Made by a program: the position numbers and the translations under genes
Shown here: in pieces, positions 26,156 to 34,102 of the stretch
Layout: the number at the start of each line of letters is the position of its first letter
Numbering within the stretch: position 1 is the first letter of the stretch
Assembly (NCBI RefSeq): GCF_000184945.1
Contig: NZ_GL586311.1
Span: 507,367-571,366 of the forward strand
Source of the DNA: Segatella buccae ATCC 33574
Lineage (GTDB): Bacteria; Bacteroidota; Bacteroidia; Bacteroidales; Bacteroidaceae
Length of the DNA stretch: 64,000 nt
Direction: 5' to 3'
The notes under the pieces: model-generated
What the model was told of the DNA's origin: nothing
What the model saw: the letters and a program-made list of their open reading frames with translations, nothing else
Databases searched by the model: none

Positions 26156-26285
26156 CGGCCCGAACGGCATTTCACCTCCACTTTTCTTGACGGAAACAGC
26201 GGGCATCTTTAAATCGGCAAAAAGACGGAAAAATATGCCGTGTAAGCCTTTTTCTCAACCTTAGTAAGTTTTTCGCTATATACAT

Positions 26286-26443
26286 TTTGTCGGCGAATGG
26301 TGCGAATTAAACGAATTCAGTCTCACAACCTATATTCGCTTCATTCGTAAAATTCACCGACAAACACACCTGTATCGGCTAATTTTACGAATAAAACGCA
26401 TGTATCTCTCCCCACACATTCGCCTTATTCTCACCATTCGCCG
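26286..26443. repeat. Nested inverted repeats TTTGTCGGCGAAT / CGAATGGTG
   Basis: TTTGTCGGCGAAT (26286-26298) pairs with ATTCACCGACAAA (26352-26364) at 12 of 13 positions. In addition CGGCGAATGGTGCGAAT (26291-26307) pairs with ATTCTCACCATTCGCCG (26427-26443) at 16 of 17. The left arm could thus form two alternative hairpins. Function unknown; the next feature is the promoter of the second susC. Confidence 0.65.
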
Positions 26444-26669
26444 CCCCCGACACATTCCCCGACAAAGCCGACACAACTCGCCGGCACACCGCATATAACA
26501 TGCAAAAATATTAACCGAAGAAACGTTAACGAATGTAACAAGCCAAAAACGAGATAACACATTTTATCCAAAAACCGCATAAAAAGCGGAAATTATAACC
26601 AAAATACCGTCACAAAAATAGCATTTTTCACATTTTTATCGCCAAAAATCACAAAAAAGATGATTTTCT

Positions 26670-26701
26670 TTTGGTCATTAACTAAATATTAACTATTTTT
26701 G
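26670..26701 (+). promoter_or_regulatory. Promoter of the second susC operon
   Basis: TTTG (26670-26673), 20 nt, TATTTTTG (26694-26701): full match to the Bacteroidota consensus. The leader to the ATG at 26856 is about 148 nt. Confidence 0.75.
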
Positions 26702-26855
26702 CAAGCGAGATGAGAGATATTTTTCGATTATTTTATCAAAAAGACAGCAGAAACCCGCTGTCCGGTTACAAAACTCACTTATCGCGAACAAACGCCGACA
26801 AGAGACATTAACATTATACACATTATATTTATTCATTATTAAACGAGAGAGATTT

Positions 26856-29800
26856 ATGGAAAAAAGACTAATGATGTTTTTGGCCGGCCTTTTCTTCAGC
26901 GTAGGAATGGCTTTGGCCCAAACAGAGGTCCGTGGCACCGTAACTTCTTCGGAAGACGGGCAACCCATCATCGGTGCGTCCATTCTGGTTGAAGGCACAA
27001 AGACCGGCACCGTGACCGATGTCGACGGCAATTTCAGCCTGTCTGTTCCCGCCAATGCAAAATTGGTGGTGAGCTACATCGGTATGCAAGGCAAGACCGT
27101 GAGGGCAAGCCGCAATATGAAGATTGAATTGGTGCCCGACAACAATGTGCTGGACGATGTGCTGGTGATTGCCTACGGTAAGACCAAGAAGTCGGCTTTC
27201 ACCGGTTCGGCCGTAGAAATCAAGGCCGACGAGATCACCGCCCATGTGGCCTCCAATGCGACCAGTGCCCTCGTGGGTAAGGTGGCCGGCATACAGGCCA
27301 CAAGCTCTTCGGGCGAGCCCGGTTCGGCTCCCACGCTGCGTGTGCGCGGTATCGGCTCGGTCAACGCAAGCTCCTCGCCACTCTACATCGTAGACGGCGC
27401 ACCCTACAACGCTGCCGACATCGCCAACATCAACCCCAACGACATTGAGAGCATCTCCGTGCAGAAAGACGCTTCGGCCTCTGCCATCTACGGTGCTCGC
27501 GGTGCCAACGGCGTGGTCATCATCACGACGAAAAGGGCGCGTGACGGACAGGATGCACGCGTGACGTTCGAAGCCAAGTTCGGTTCCAACTCGCGTCTGG
27601 TTCCGCAGTATGATGTCATCAGCGATCCCGGCCAGTATTACGAGACTCACTACCGTGCCATGTTCAACTCCAAATATTATCATGGCTCCACAGCGGCCGA
27701 GGCCTACGCCTTTGCCGACAAAAACCTGTTCAACGGCACCAACGGCGGTCTGGGCTATCAGGTGTACACCGTGCCTGCAGGCGAAAACCTTATAGGCCGC
27801 AACTTCAAGCTCAACCCCAATGCCAAATTGGGCTATAGCGACGGCAAATACTACTACACGCCCGACGACTGGTATAACGAGACTTTCCACAACTCTTTCC
27901 GTCAGGAATACAACGCTACGGTGACCGGTTCCAACGGCAAACTCAACTACTTTGCCGGGGTGGGCTATCTCAATGACGGTGGAGTCGTCAACAAGTCTGA
28001 ATACAAACGCTATACCGGCCGCACGACCGTCGACTATCAGGCAAAGGATTGGCTGAAGCTCACCACCGGGCTGAGTTTCACCCATGTCGACAGCCGGTCG
28101 CCGGCATTCGACGACACTGTATGGGCCTCTTCCGGCAACCTGTTTTATATAACCAACAACATAGGCCCGATCTATCCGCTCTACGTTCGCAACGCCGACG
28201 GTTCCATCATGAAGCAGAACGGGCGCACCGTCTACGACTCCAACCAGACTAATTTCACCCGTCCGAGCATCGTGGGCAACGCCGTGCGCGACAATGAATA
28301 CAACGGCAATCAGGACTTCCGCGACGTTTTCCAAGGCCAGTGGGACGCTCTGCTCACCCCCATCGACGGCTTGTCTCTCGATGCCAATCTGGCCGTGTCT
28401 TCCTCCAACACCCGCCACAACTATCTTGGCAGCACATTTGCAAGCTTCTCTTCGGTCGATGGTGGCGCCGAAGTCTACCATCTGCGCGACTTCAATACCA
28501 ACCAGCGCTACACGGCCAACTACGACCGCACGCTTGCCGACGTCCATCATTTCAACATCTTGCTGGGCTACGAGCAGTATAAAGAGAAGTACCAATACTT
28601 CTACGGCTACAACGACCACCTCTATGCCCCCGGCATCGGCGAGCTCTACAATGCCCTCGGCTCGAGCAAGAAGGTGGCCACTTCGTTCACCAACAACTAC
28701 ATGACGGAAGGCTTCTTCGGCCGCGTGATGTATGACTATGCCGAACGCTACTTTGCCAATGCCTCCTTGCGTCGCGATGCCTCTTCGGCCTTTGCTCCCG
28801 GCCACCGTTGGGGCACGTTCGGCTCGTTTGGCGTGGCTTGGCAGATGAACAAGGAGAAGTTCTTGGAGAATGTCAAGTGGGTGGACCTCCTGAAGCTGAA
28901 GCTGAGCTACGGCGTTGTGGGCAACGACAATCTGGGCGACACCTACGAGCAGCTGAGCGGCTGGTACTACTGGGCAGACCGTTACAGCACCACCTATAAT
29001 GAGGACACCAAGTCTTATTCCATCAGCATGGTGCAGAAGGGGAACGAGGACCTCACATGGGAAACCCACCACGACTGGAACCTCGGTGTAGACTTCGGAC
29101 TTTTCAAGAATCGTCTTAACGGCTCCATCGAGTGGTATCACAACACGACCAAAGACCTGCTTTGGGCAAAGCGGCTTCCCGCCTCTTCGGGCATAGCCGT
29201 TTCCAGCTACTATGCCAATGTGGGCGAAGTGCTGAACACCGGTATGGAAATCAGTCTTGACGGCACACCTGTCAAAACCAAAAACTTCACTTGGGGACTG
29301 AGTCTCAACGCCACTTTCAACCACAATGAAGTCACAGCACTCGACCCAGCGATCCCGGCTGGAGGCTTGAAACACCCCACACGCATTTTCAAGGTGGGGG
29401 GCTCCGTCTATGAAACTTATCTGTACAAATATGCCGGAACCGACAAGGCCGATGGTCGCGCCTTGTGGTATAAAGACGAAACCAAGACCGATGCCAACGG
29501 CAAACAAGTCACAACCACCACGACAACTGCCGACATTTCAGAGGCCACCAAGTATGATTGCGGCACCACGCTGCCCGATGTGTTCGGCGGCTTCGGCACC
29601 ACTTTCGCAGCCTACGGTTTCGACCTGAGCGCACAATTCTCTTATCAGCTCGGCGGCAAAATCTACGACGGCCAGTACCAGGCCCTCATGCACAATGGCA
29701 TCAGTGCCGGCAATGCCATGCACAAAGACCTGCTCAAAGCGTGGAGCAGCGAGAACACCTCTTCGGACATTCCCCGCCTGAGCACGGCAGCCTCCGACGA

Positions 29801-30095
29801 TGCTGGCATCTCCTCGCAGAGTCCACAGGACCGTTTCCTCATCAGTTCCAACTATCTGTGCCTGAACAATCTCACCATCGGCTACACGCTGCCCAAGGAG
29901 CTGATCCGCCCGCTCGCGCTGAACAACGTGCGTGTCTACTTCTCGGGAGAAAACCTGTTTCTGCTCACCAAGCGCAAGGGACTCGACCCCCGGTTCAACT
30001 ACGGCATTGGCGGCCTGACCTCCGGCTCGGGTATGGCCAGCAGCAGCTATTCGGGCATGCGCTCTGTGACGGCAGGCATTTCCGTGACATTCTAA
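26856..30095 (+). CDS. SusC-family TonB-dependent transporter (pair 2)
   Basis: The 1079-residue protein has a signal peptide (MFLAGLFFSVGMALAQ), a carboxypeptidase-D-like domain (VRGTVTSSEDGQPIIGASI), the TonB-interaction segment LDDVLVIAYGKTKKSAFTG, a plug domain with YGARGANGVVIITTK, and a barrel ending SVTAGISVTF. It is distinct in sequence from the first SusC, so the locus probably imports more than one oligosaccharide type, as the tandem XusA/B and XusC/D pairs of other gut xylan loci do. It has its own consensus promoter and is the first gene of a three-gene operon. Membership in the xylan regulon is inferred from position. Confidence 0.92.
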   Translation: MEKRLMMFLAGLFFSVGMALAQTEVRGTVTSSEDGQPIIGASILVEGTKTGTVTDVDGNFSLSVPANAKLVVSYIGMQGKTVRASRNMKIELVPDNNVLDDVLVIAYGKTKKSAFTGSAVEIKADEITAHVASNATSALVGKVAGIQATSSSGEPGSAPTLRVRGIGSVNASSSPLYIVDGAPYNAADIANINPNDIESISVQKDASASAIYGARGANGVVIITTKRARDGQDARVTFEAKFGSNSRLVPQYDVISDPGQYYETHYRAMFNSKYYHGSTAAEAYAFADKNLFNGTNGGLGYQVYTVPAGENLIGRNFKLNPNAKLGYSDGKYYYTPDDWYNETFHNSFRQEYNATVTGSNGKLNYFAGVGYLNDGGVVNKSEYKRYTGRTTVDYQAKDWLKLTTGLSFTHVDSRSPAFDDTVWASSGNLFYITNNIGPIYPLYVRNADGSIMKQNGRTVYDSNQTNFTRPSIVGNAVRDNEYNGNQDFRDVFQGQWDALLTPIDGLSLDANLAVSSSNTRHNYLGSTFASFSSVDGGAEVYHLRDFNTNQRYTANYDRTLADVHHFNILLGYEQYKEKYQYFYGYNDHLYAPGIGELYNALGSSKKVATSFTNNYMTEGFFGRVMYDYAERYFANASLRRDASSAFAPGHRWGTFGSFGVAWQMNKEKFLENVKWVDLLKLKLSYGVVGNDNLGDTYEQLSGWYYWADRYSTTYNEDTKSYSISMVQKGNEDLTWETHHDWNLGVDFGLFKNRLNGSIEWYHNTTKDLLWAKRLPASSGIAVSSYYANVGEVLNTGMEISLDGTPVKTKNFTWGLSLNATFNHNEVTALDPAIPAGGLKHPTRIFKVGGSVYETYLYKYAGTDKADGRALWYKDETKTDANGKQVTTTTTTADISEATKYDCGTTLPDVFGGFGTTFAAYGFDLSAQFSYQLGGKIYDGQYQALMHNGISAGNAMHKDLLKAWSSENTSSDIPRLSTAASDDAGISSQSPQDRFLISSNYLCLNNLTIGYTLPKELIRPLALNNVRVYFSGENLFLLTKRKGLDPRFNYGIGGLTSGSGMASSSYSGMRSVTAGISVTF

Positions 30096-30123
30096 ATGTA
30101 TTTCAATTAACAAGCAAGCTATT

Positions 30124-31782
30124 ATGAAGATATATCGTTTTTCAGCGCTGATGCTGACGGGCCTGTTGACCGTCGCATCCTGTTCCGACATCAACGACCA
30201 GGAACCGCAGTCGGGCTATCTGACACAGGATCAGGTCAAAGAGACCAACTCCCAAATCCCCAACCGCATCGATGCCACCATTGCCGGCATGTACACCATG
30301 ATGGGAAAACCCAAGGCTACATGGCCTGACCGCGAGCGTGCCGATGACTTCGGCTTCATCGCCGCTGCCCTCTCACAGGACTGTGAGGGTGCCGATTTGG
30401 TCATGGCTGACAATGTTTACAACTGGTTTAGCACAGCATTGTCATTGCAGACACGTAATGCCGACTACGCCAACCCCTACATGCGCTACAAGATGCCCTA
30501 CAACCAGATAGGCGTTTGTCAGGAGATCATCAAAGCCTATCCGGCCGAAACGACCGACCAGTCGGCCATCCATGCCATCGCACAGGCTCGTGCCATGAGG
30601 GCTTTCGACTATATGGCGCTGGCCCCTTACTTCCAGTTCAGCTACACCACAAGCAAGGATGAGCTTTGCGTGCCCATACTGGCCGACGGAGTGGACTACA
30701 CCAACAACCCGCGTGCAACGGTGGCCGAGGTCTATAAGGTGATACTCGAAGACTTGGACTATGCCATAGAGCATCTTGCCGACTTCGACCGTGGCTCTGA
30801 CAAGAGCCGCATCGACCAGAAGGTGGCCTACGGACTGCGTGCCCGCGCCAATCTCGCCATGGGCAACTGGGCCGCTGCCGCCGCCGACGCAGAGAAGGCT
30901 ATGGAAGGTTATACGCCCGCTTCGGTCAGCGAAGTAAGCGTGCCCGGCTTCAACGACATCACGGCACACAACTGGATGTGGGGCATCGACATCACCGATG
31001 CTATGGTTACGGCGGATGGTGCCCCCACGGCATCTTCTTGGTTCAGTCCCTTCAGTGGCAATGGCTATGCGGCTGGCGGCCAGAATACGCCGGCTATCAA
31101 CACCCTGCTCTACCGCCTGATACCCTCCACTGACGTGCGCAAGGGCTGGTGGCTGGATGCCAAACTCCACTCCGACCATATTGCCAACCTCACATGGACG
31201 GGCGTTTCGGGGGGTAAACAAGTGACCGTGAAAGGCGATGCCATTGCCACTTTCGTCACCGACGACGGTAACAAGGTTGCCATGCTGCCCTATTCCAACG
31301 TGAAGTTCGGACAAAAATCGGGCGTGGGCAATTCTCTCAACAGCAATGACTTCCCGCTCATGCGTGTAGAGGAAATGATTCTGATTGAGGCCGAAGGACT
31401 CGCCAAGAGCGGCAATGAAGCCAAGGCACGGGAGGTGCTGACCAAGTTTGTCACCACCTACCGCGACCCGCAATACACCATCTCTACTTCCCGCTCGCTG
31501 GCCGACGAGATCTGGTTTCAGCGTCGCGTGGAACTTTGGGGAGAGGGCTTCTTCACAAGCGATGCCAAACGTCTGGGCAAAAACATCGTGCGTTTCAATG
31601 CAAATATAGAGTCTAATTTCCCCGATGCCTTCAAGTTCAACATCTCAGCTACCGACGGTTGGCTCAACATGCGCTTCCCACAGACAGAAAAAGACAATAA
31701 TCTCGGTATCAAGGACAATACGGGCGGAAGCGAGCCGGTGGCCGGACAGAACCCGGGCCTGCGCGACGGCGTGACAGACTAA
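30124..31782 (+). CDS. SusD-family surface lipoprotein (pair 2)
   Basis: The 552-residue lipoprotein has its lipobox at VASC (Cys20). It carries SusD signatures in the helical core (QARAMRAFDYMALAPYFQFSY, VAYGLRARANLAMGNWAAAAADA) and in the C-terminal part (LMRVEEMILIEAEGLAKSG, EIWFQRRVELWGEGFFTSDAKRLG). It pairs with the SusC 28 bp upstream as its substrate-binding lid. The EAEG motif in the place of the usual EA(E)A suggests a branch different from the first SusD of this window. Confidence 0.9.
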   Translation: MKIYRFSALMLTGLLTVASCSDINDQEPQSGYLTQDQVKETNSQIPNRIDATIAGMYTMMGKPKATWPDRERADDFGFIAAALSQDCEGADLVMADNVYNWFSTALSLQTRNADYANPYMRYKMPYNQIGVCQEIIKAYPAETTDQSAIHAIAQARAMRAFDYMALAPYFQFSYTTSKDELCVPILADGVDYTNNPRATVAEVYKVILEDLDYAIEHLADFDRGSDKSRIDQKVAYGLRARANLAMGNWAAAAADAEKAMEGYTPASVSEVSVPGFNDITAHNWMWGIDITDAMVTADGAPTASSWFSPFSGNGYAAGGQNTPAINTLLYRLIPSTDVRKGWWLDAKLHSDHIANLTWTGVSGGKQVTVKGDAIATFVTDDGNKVAMLPYSNVKFGQKSGVGNSLNSNDFPLMRVEEMILIEAEGLAKSGNEAKAREVLTKFVTTYRDPQYTISTSRSLADEIWFQRRVELWGEGFFTSDAKRLGKNIVRFNANIESNFPDAFKFNISATDGWLNMRFPQTEKDNNLGIKDNTGGSEPVAGQNPGLRDGVTD

Positions 31783-31815
31783 ATCTCTAATCACAACTTT
31801 TAATCATTGTAAGAT

Positions 31816-32652
31816 ATGAAACTGAATAAGATATTTTTAATGGCTGCGGCTCTGCTGGCCGCCGTGTTTGCATCGTGCAGCGACGACGACAGCTACTCTC
31901 CCGGAGCACAGGCCGGTAGCTATGACGTGAGTTTCGCCTCCCAAGCTAATCAAGTGTTGGGCAAAACCGCGACGGAATTCACCATAACATTGCATCGCAG
32001 CAATGGCAGCGGGGAACTCACCGTGCCCATCGAGAAGGTCACCGTCCCCGAATACTGCACTGTCCCTGAAAAGGTGACGTTTGCCAATGGTGATACGCTG
32101 GCAACGCTCAAGGTGGCCATTGCTTCCACCATACCTTTTAACACAGAGTATGATTTTGAAATCCGCATACCCGAAACCTACACCCATCCTTACAAGGCGC
32201 AAACGATGTATCCGATTTACAGAATCAAGCTGACCAAGGAAGACTATACGGAGGTTGGCACGGCTGTACTCAATGATGTTTTCTATGCAGAGGCAAAGTC
32301 GAACATCAAGATAGAGTATTCTCCCTCTTTTGAGCTTTATCGCATTCCCAATATGTTTGCAAAAGGCTATCCGTTCTTCTTCAAGTGGGACAAGCAATCG
32401 GGCTCCAAGCAGACTTTCTACTTCACCGATGCTACCGGTGAGAAAGGCACGAAGTTTGAGACCGGTCTCAAGTATAAGACGCATGGCATGGTTTCCGTGA
32501 CGGCTTACAGCACTCCGGCAGGTACCGGTGACGACTTCATGGGCTACAATGCCGATGAGAACAAGTTCTATCTTCCGTTCGAATGGACGGTGAGCGCAGG
32601 TTCGTTCGGTAATGGCACCATTTATATCGAAGACATCAAATTCACTCATTGA
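31816..32652 (+). CDS. Accessory surface lipoprotein of the second Sus operon
   Basis: The 278-residue protein has a lipoprotein signal (AAVFASCSDDD, Cys21) and then a beta-rich chain. The first 130 residues (FTITLHRSNGSGELTVPIEK, FANGDTLATLKVAIASTIPFNTEYDFEIRIPE) resemble a Calx-beta-type sandwich, and the remainder is a second, unfamiliar beta domain (FFFKWDKQSGSKQTFYFTD). It follows SusD by 33 bp, where glycan-binding SusE/SusF-type proteins are usually encoded, and is the last gene before a strong hairpin. A surface glycan-binding role is likely by position; I do not recognise the second domain. Confidence 0.72.
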   Translation: MKLNKIFLMAAALLAAVFASCSDDDSYSPGAQAGSYDVSFASQANQVLGKTATEFTITLHRSNGSGELTVPIEKVTVPEYCTVPEKVTFANGDTLATLKVAIASTIPFNTEYDFEIRIPETYTHPYKAQTMYPIYRIKLTKEDYTEVGTAVLNDVFYAEAKSNIKIEYSPSFELYRIPNMFAKGYPFFFKWDKQSGSKQTFYFTDATGEKGTKFETGLKYKTHGMVSVTAYSTPAGTGDDFMGYNADENKFYLPFEWTVSAGSFGNGTIYIEDIKFTH

Positions 32653-32662
32653 TAAAACAACA

Positions 32663-32689
32663 GAAGCCCCCACTCTGCGTGGGGGCTTC
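32663..32689 (+). terminator. Hairpin ending the second Sus operon
   Basis: A perfect 11-bp stem (32663-32673 with 32679-32689, GAAGCCCCCAC/GTGGGGGCTTC) with a 5-nt loop begins 11 bases after the stop codon. The T-tract is short. Confidence 0.75.
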
Positions 32690-32741
32690 TCACAACGGTA
32701 TATAATTAACCGCAAGGTTAATTTTATTTCTCTCTCGTCTT

Positions 32742-32765
32742 GGGCTAACTGCGGTTAGCCCTTTT
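32742..32765. terminator. Second hairpin, GGGCTAAC/GTTAGCCC, between convergent genes
   Basis: GGGCTAAC (32742-32749) and GTTAGCCC (32754-32761) enclose TGCG and are followed by TTTT on the plus strand. It may back up the terminator upstream. It also shares the AAC-N3/4-GTT centre of the palindromes on the other side of the RAYT-like gene. Confidence 0.6.
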
Positions 32766-32810
32766 GCGTCTCACACTTCACGGCACAGCCATTTCCATAT
32801 TCCATAGTAA

Positions 32811-33833
32811 CTATTGTTCACAAATGGCTTCGGCAATGGAATTAAGACTGCAACATCGGTCGCGTGTTATCGTCTGTCGCTCGTTATGATGGGCCCACGG
32901 TGAAAGCAACAGCAATTTGCCGGCCGCACAAAGGTCGAAACTGCGCCCACCGGGTTTGGCGAGGACAGCAAAACCATTCTCCCGAAGCACGATAACCGGA
33001 CAATGGGCAGCACAAGCGGTGCGCATGATGGTCTTTTCTCCCAGACTGATGCAGGGTGAAACGAGAATGGCACCCTTCACGGCCCGGGCAAGCATTTCTT
33101 CCTTCTTTCTCTCTATTTCTGCCTCCGTCAGGTGTCTGGAACATTGTATTTGTATCTTCTCCGGAGCGTCAAGGAGTAGCAGATTGCCGATGGCGGAAAA
33201 AGAATAGCCGGCATAAGAGATGTTGCGTTTCACTCGGAGAAGGTCAGGATAAGCCTGCTTCATCATCAGCCGACGGGGATTATCCTCCAGATAGCGCCGC
33301 CACCTGAGCAGTTGTTCTTCACCTTTGAGCAGTTTGTCGTTATAGCCCCGGGCGAAGAGCAGACCTCGGGAGGGTGCGTGTGAGACCGAAGGGGCTGAAG
33401 ATGGGGCTGATTGCGGGAAGATTTCGCGAAAATGGCAGTTACAAGCTGACTTGAATGCACTGACAATCTTGCCTAAATGGTGGCTCATCTTGGTCTCCAC
33501 AAAGAGTATTCCATGGAGATGGTCGGGCATGACGCAAAGGGATATCAGGCTTATCTCGGGATGGAAACGGGGGATAGTATGCCATTCGGCCTCTACGGCT
33601 TGGCCTAAAGGGGACAGGAGAATGCGAGGATTGGTGGGGAGATGGCCGAGGATGTCATAATGGAGGCGGCCGAAAAGGGGACGGCGACCTTCAGTGACGA
33701 GGGTGAGAAGGTAGATTTGGCGGTCGGTGTAGTCGTGGTTTTCACAGTGGCGCAACATACTGGGCTTTTTGCCGGTGGCGTAGAGTTTGTGGAGGTTTTC
33801 AGGTTTTTGATGCATGGTAGCTGTCTTAATCAT
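32811..33833 (-). CDS. RAYT-like (Y1-type) transposase domain fused to a C-terminal Rossmann-like domain
   Basis: I place the start at the ATG at 33833 (or 33815), giving 340 residues; the open frame continues upstream through a pyrimidine-rich tract that codes only for low-complexity Ser/Leu/Phe. Residues 35-190 look like an IS200/REP-associated transposase: RQIYLLTLVTEGRRPLFG, the HUH-type motif VMPDHLHGI (His105, His107), and FARGYNDKLL...WRRYLEDNPRRL. The helix after the HUH motif (LGKIVSAFKSACNCHF) has no tyrosine; the nearest candidate is in RGYND. Residues 230-340 (VKGAILVSPCISLGEKTIM, CPVIVLRENGF, KPGGRSFDLCAAGKLLLLSPW) form a second domain that recalls a DprA/LOG-type Rossmann fold; this is inference. 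Palindromes lie on both sides. Confidence 0.68.
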   Translation of the reverse strand: MIKTATMHQKPENLHKLYATGKKPSMLRHCENHDYTDRQIYLLTLVTEGRRPLFGRLHYDILGHLPTNPRILLSPLGQAVEAEWHTIPRFHPEISLISLCVMPDHLHGILFVETKMSHHLGKIVSAFKSACNCHFREIFPQSAPSSAPSVSHAPSRGLLFARGYNDKLLKGEEQLLRWRRYLEDNPRRLMMKQAYPDLLRVKRNISYAGYSFSAIGNLLLLDAPEKIQIQCSRHLTEAEIERKKEEMLARAVKGAILVSPCISLGEKTIMRTACAAHCPVIVLRENGFAVLAKPGGRSFDLCAAGKLLLLSPWAHHNERQTITRDRCCSLNSIAEAICEQ

Positions 33834-33893
33834 GCGAAAATAGAAAATAATCAGGAGAAAAGCAAGAAAAAAGGAGGGTTTCTTTGAGGGAGG

Positions 33894-33914
33894 GGCCAAA
33901 ACGCTGTTTTGGCC
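33894..33914. repeat. REP-like palindrome upstream of the RAYT-like gene
   Basis: GGCCAAAAC-GCT-GTTTTGGCC is a perfect 9-bp hairpin with a 3-nt loop, 61 bp upstream of the predicted start. Its centre AAC-GCT-GTT parallels the palindrome at 34056-34074. Confidence 0.7.
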
Positions 33915-34055
33915 TACCCTACGGAGTGAAAAGAGGGATGGAAAAGAGGATAAGAAGAGGAAAAGGAGGGAAAGAAGAGAAAATGAAAGCCGAGAAGGAA
34001 CAAGGAGGAAAGGAAAAAGAGAATGAGGAGCAAAGGACAAGGGAGGGTTGAGTAA
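33915..34055. other. Purine-only tract between two palindromes
   Basis: About 130 bases on the plus strand are nearly all A and G (runs such as GAAAAGAGGGATGGAAAAGAGG). The opposite strand is read through by the open frame of the RAYT-like gene, but composition argues against coding. Confidence 0.6.
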
Positions 34056-34074
34056 GCTGCAACGCCGTTGCAGC
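34056..34074. repeat. Second REP-like palindrome
   Basis: GCTGCAAC-GCC-GTTGCAGC is a perfect 8-bp hairpin with a 3-nt loop, 29 bp beyond the stop of the WYL regulator gene. With 33894-33914 it brackets the purine tract. Confidence 0.7.
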
Positions 34075-34102
34075 CTTTATCTCTCTCTTCTATGCTCCCC
34101 CA

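Larger units (their letters stand above)
25810..26855. other. 1-kb non-coding region with repeat modules upstream of the second susC
   Basis: This gap holds, in order, a promoter-plus-terminator module with a GC-rich core repeated elsewhere, a set of TTTGTCGG/CGAATGGTG inverted repeats (26286-26443), an A-rich stretch, and the promoter of the second susC gene. The short open frames over the GC-rich core are repeat DNA, not credible genes. Confidence 0.7.

Noticed and set aside
25856..26264. Overlapping short open frames over module A
   Set aside because: They resemble frames over module B only because both sit on the repeated core; a promoter and a terminator hairpin interrupt them.
26868..29507. 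879-codon open frame antisense to the second susC
   Set aside because: Shadow frame produced by GC-biased third positions of the real gene; no start context, no domain, and fully inside a SusC gene.
33834..34040. 69-residue N-terminal extension of the RAYT-like gene
   Set aside because: It is the translation of a pyrimidine-rich tract and a palindrome; the result is a low-complexity Ser/Leu/Phe string without homology to the family.
32663..34074. A complete insertion sequence around the RAYT-like gene
   Set aside because: No terminal inverted repeats or target-site duplication can be seen; the palindromes fit a REP/RAYT arrangement better.
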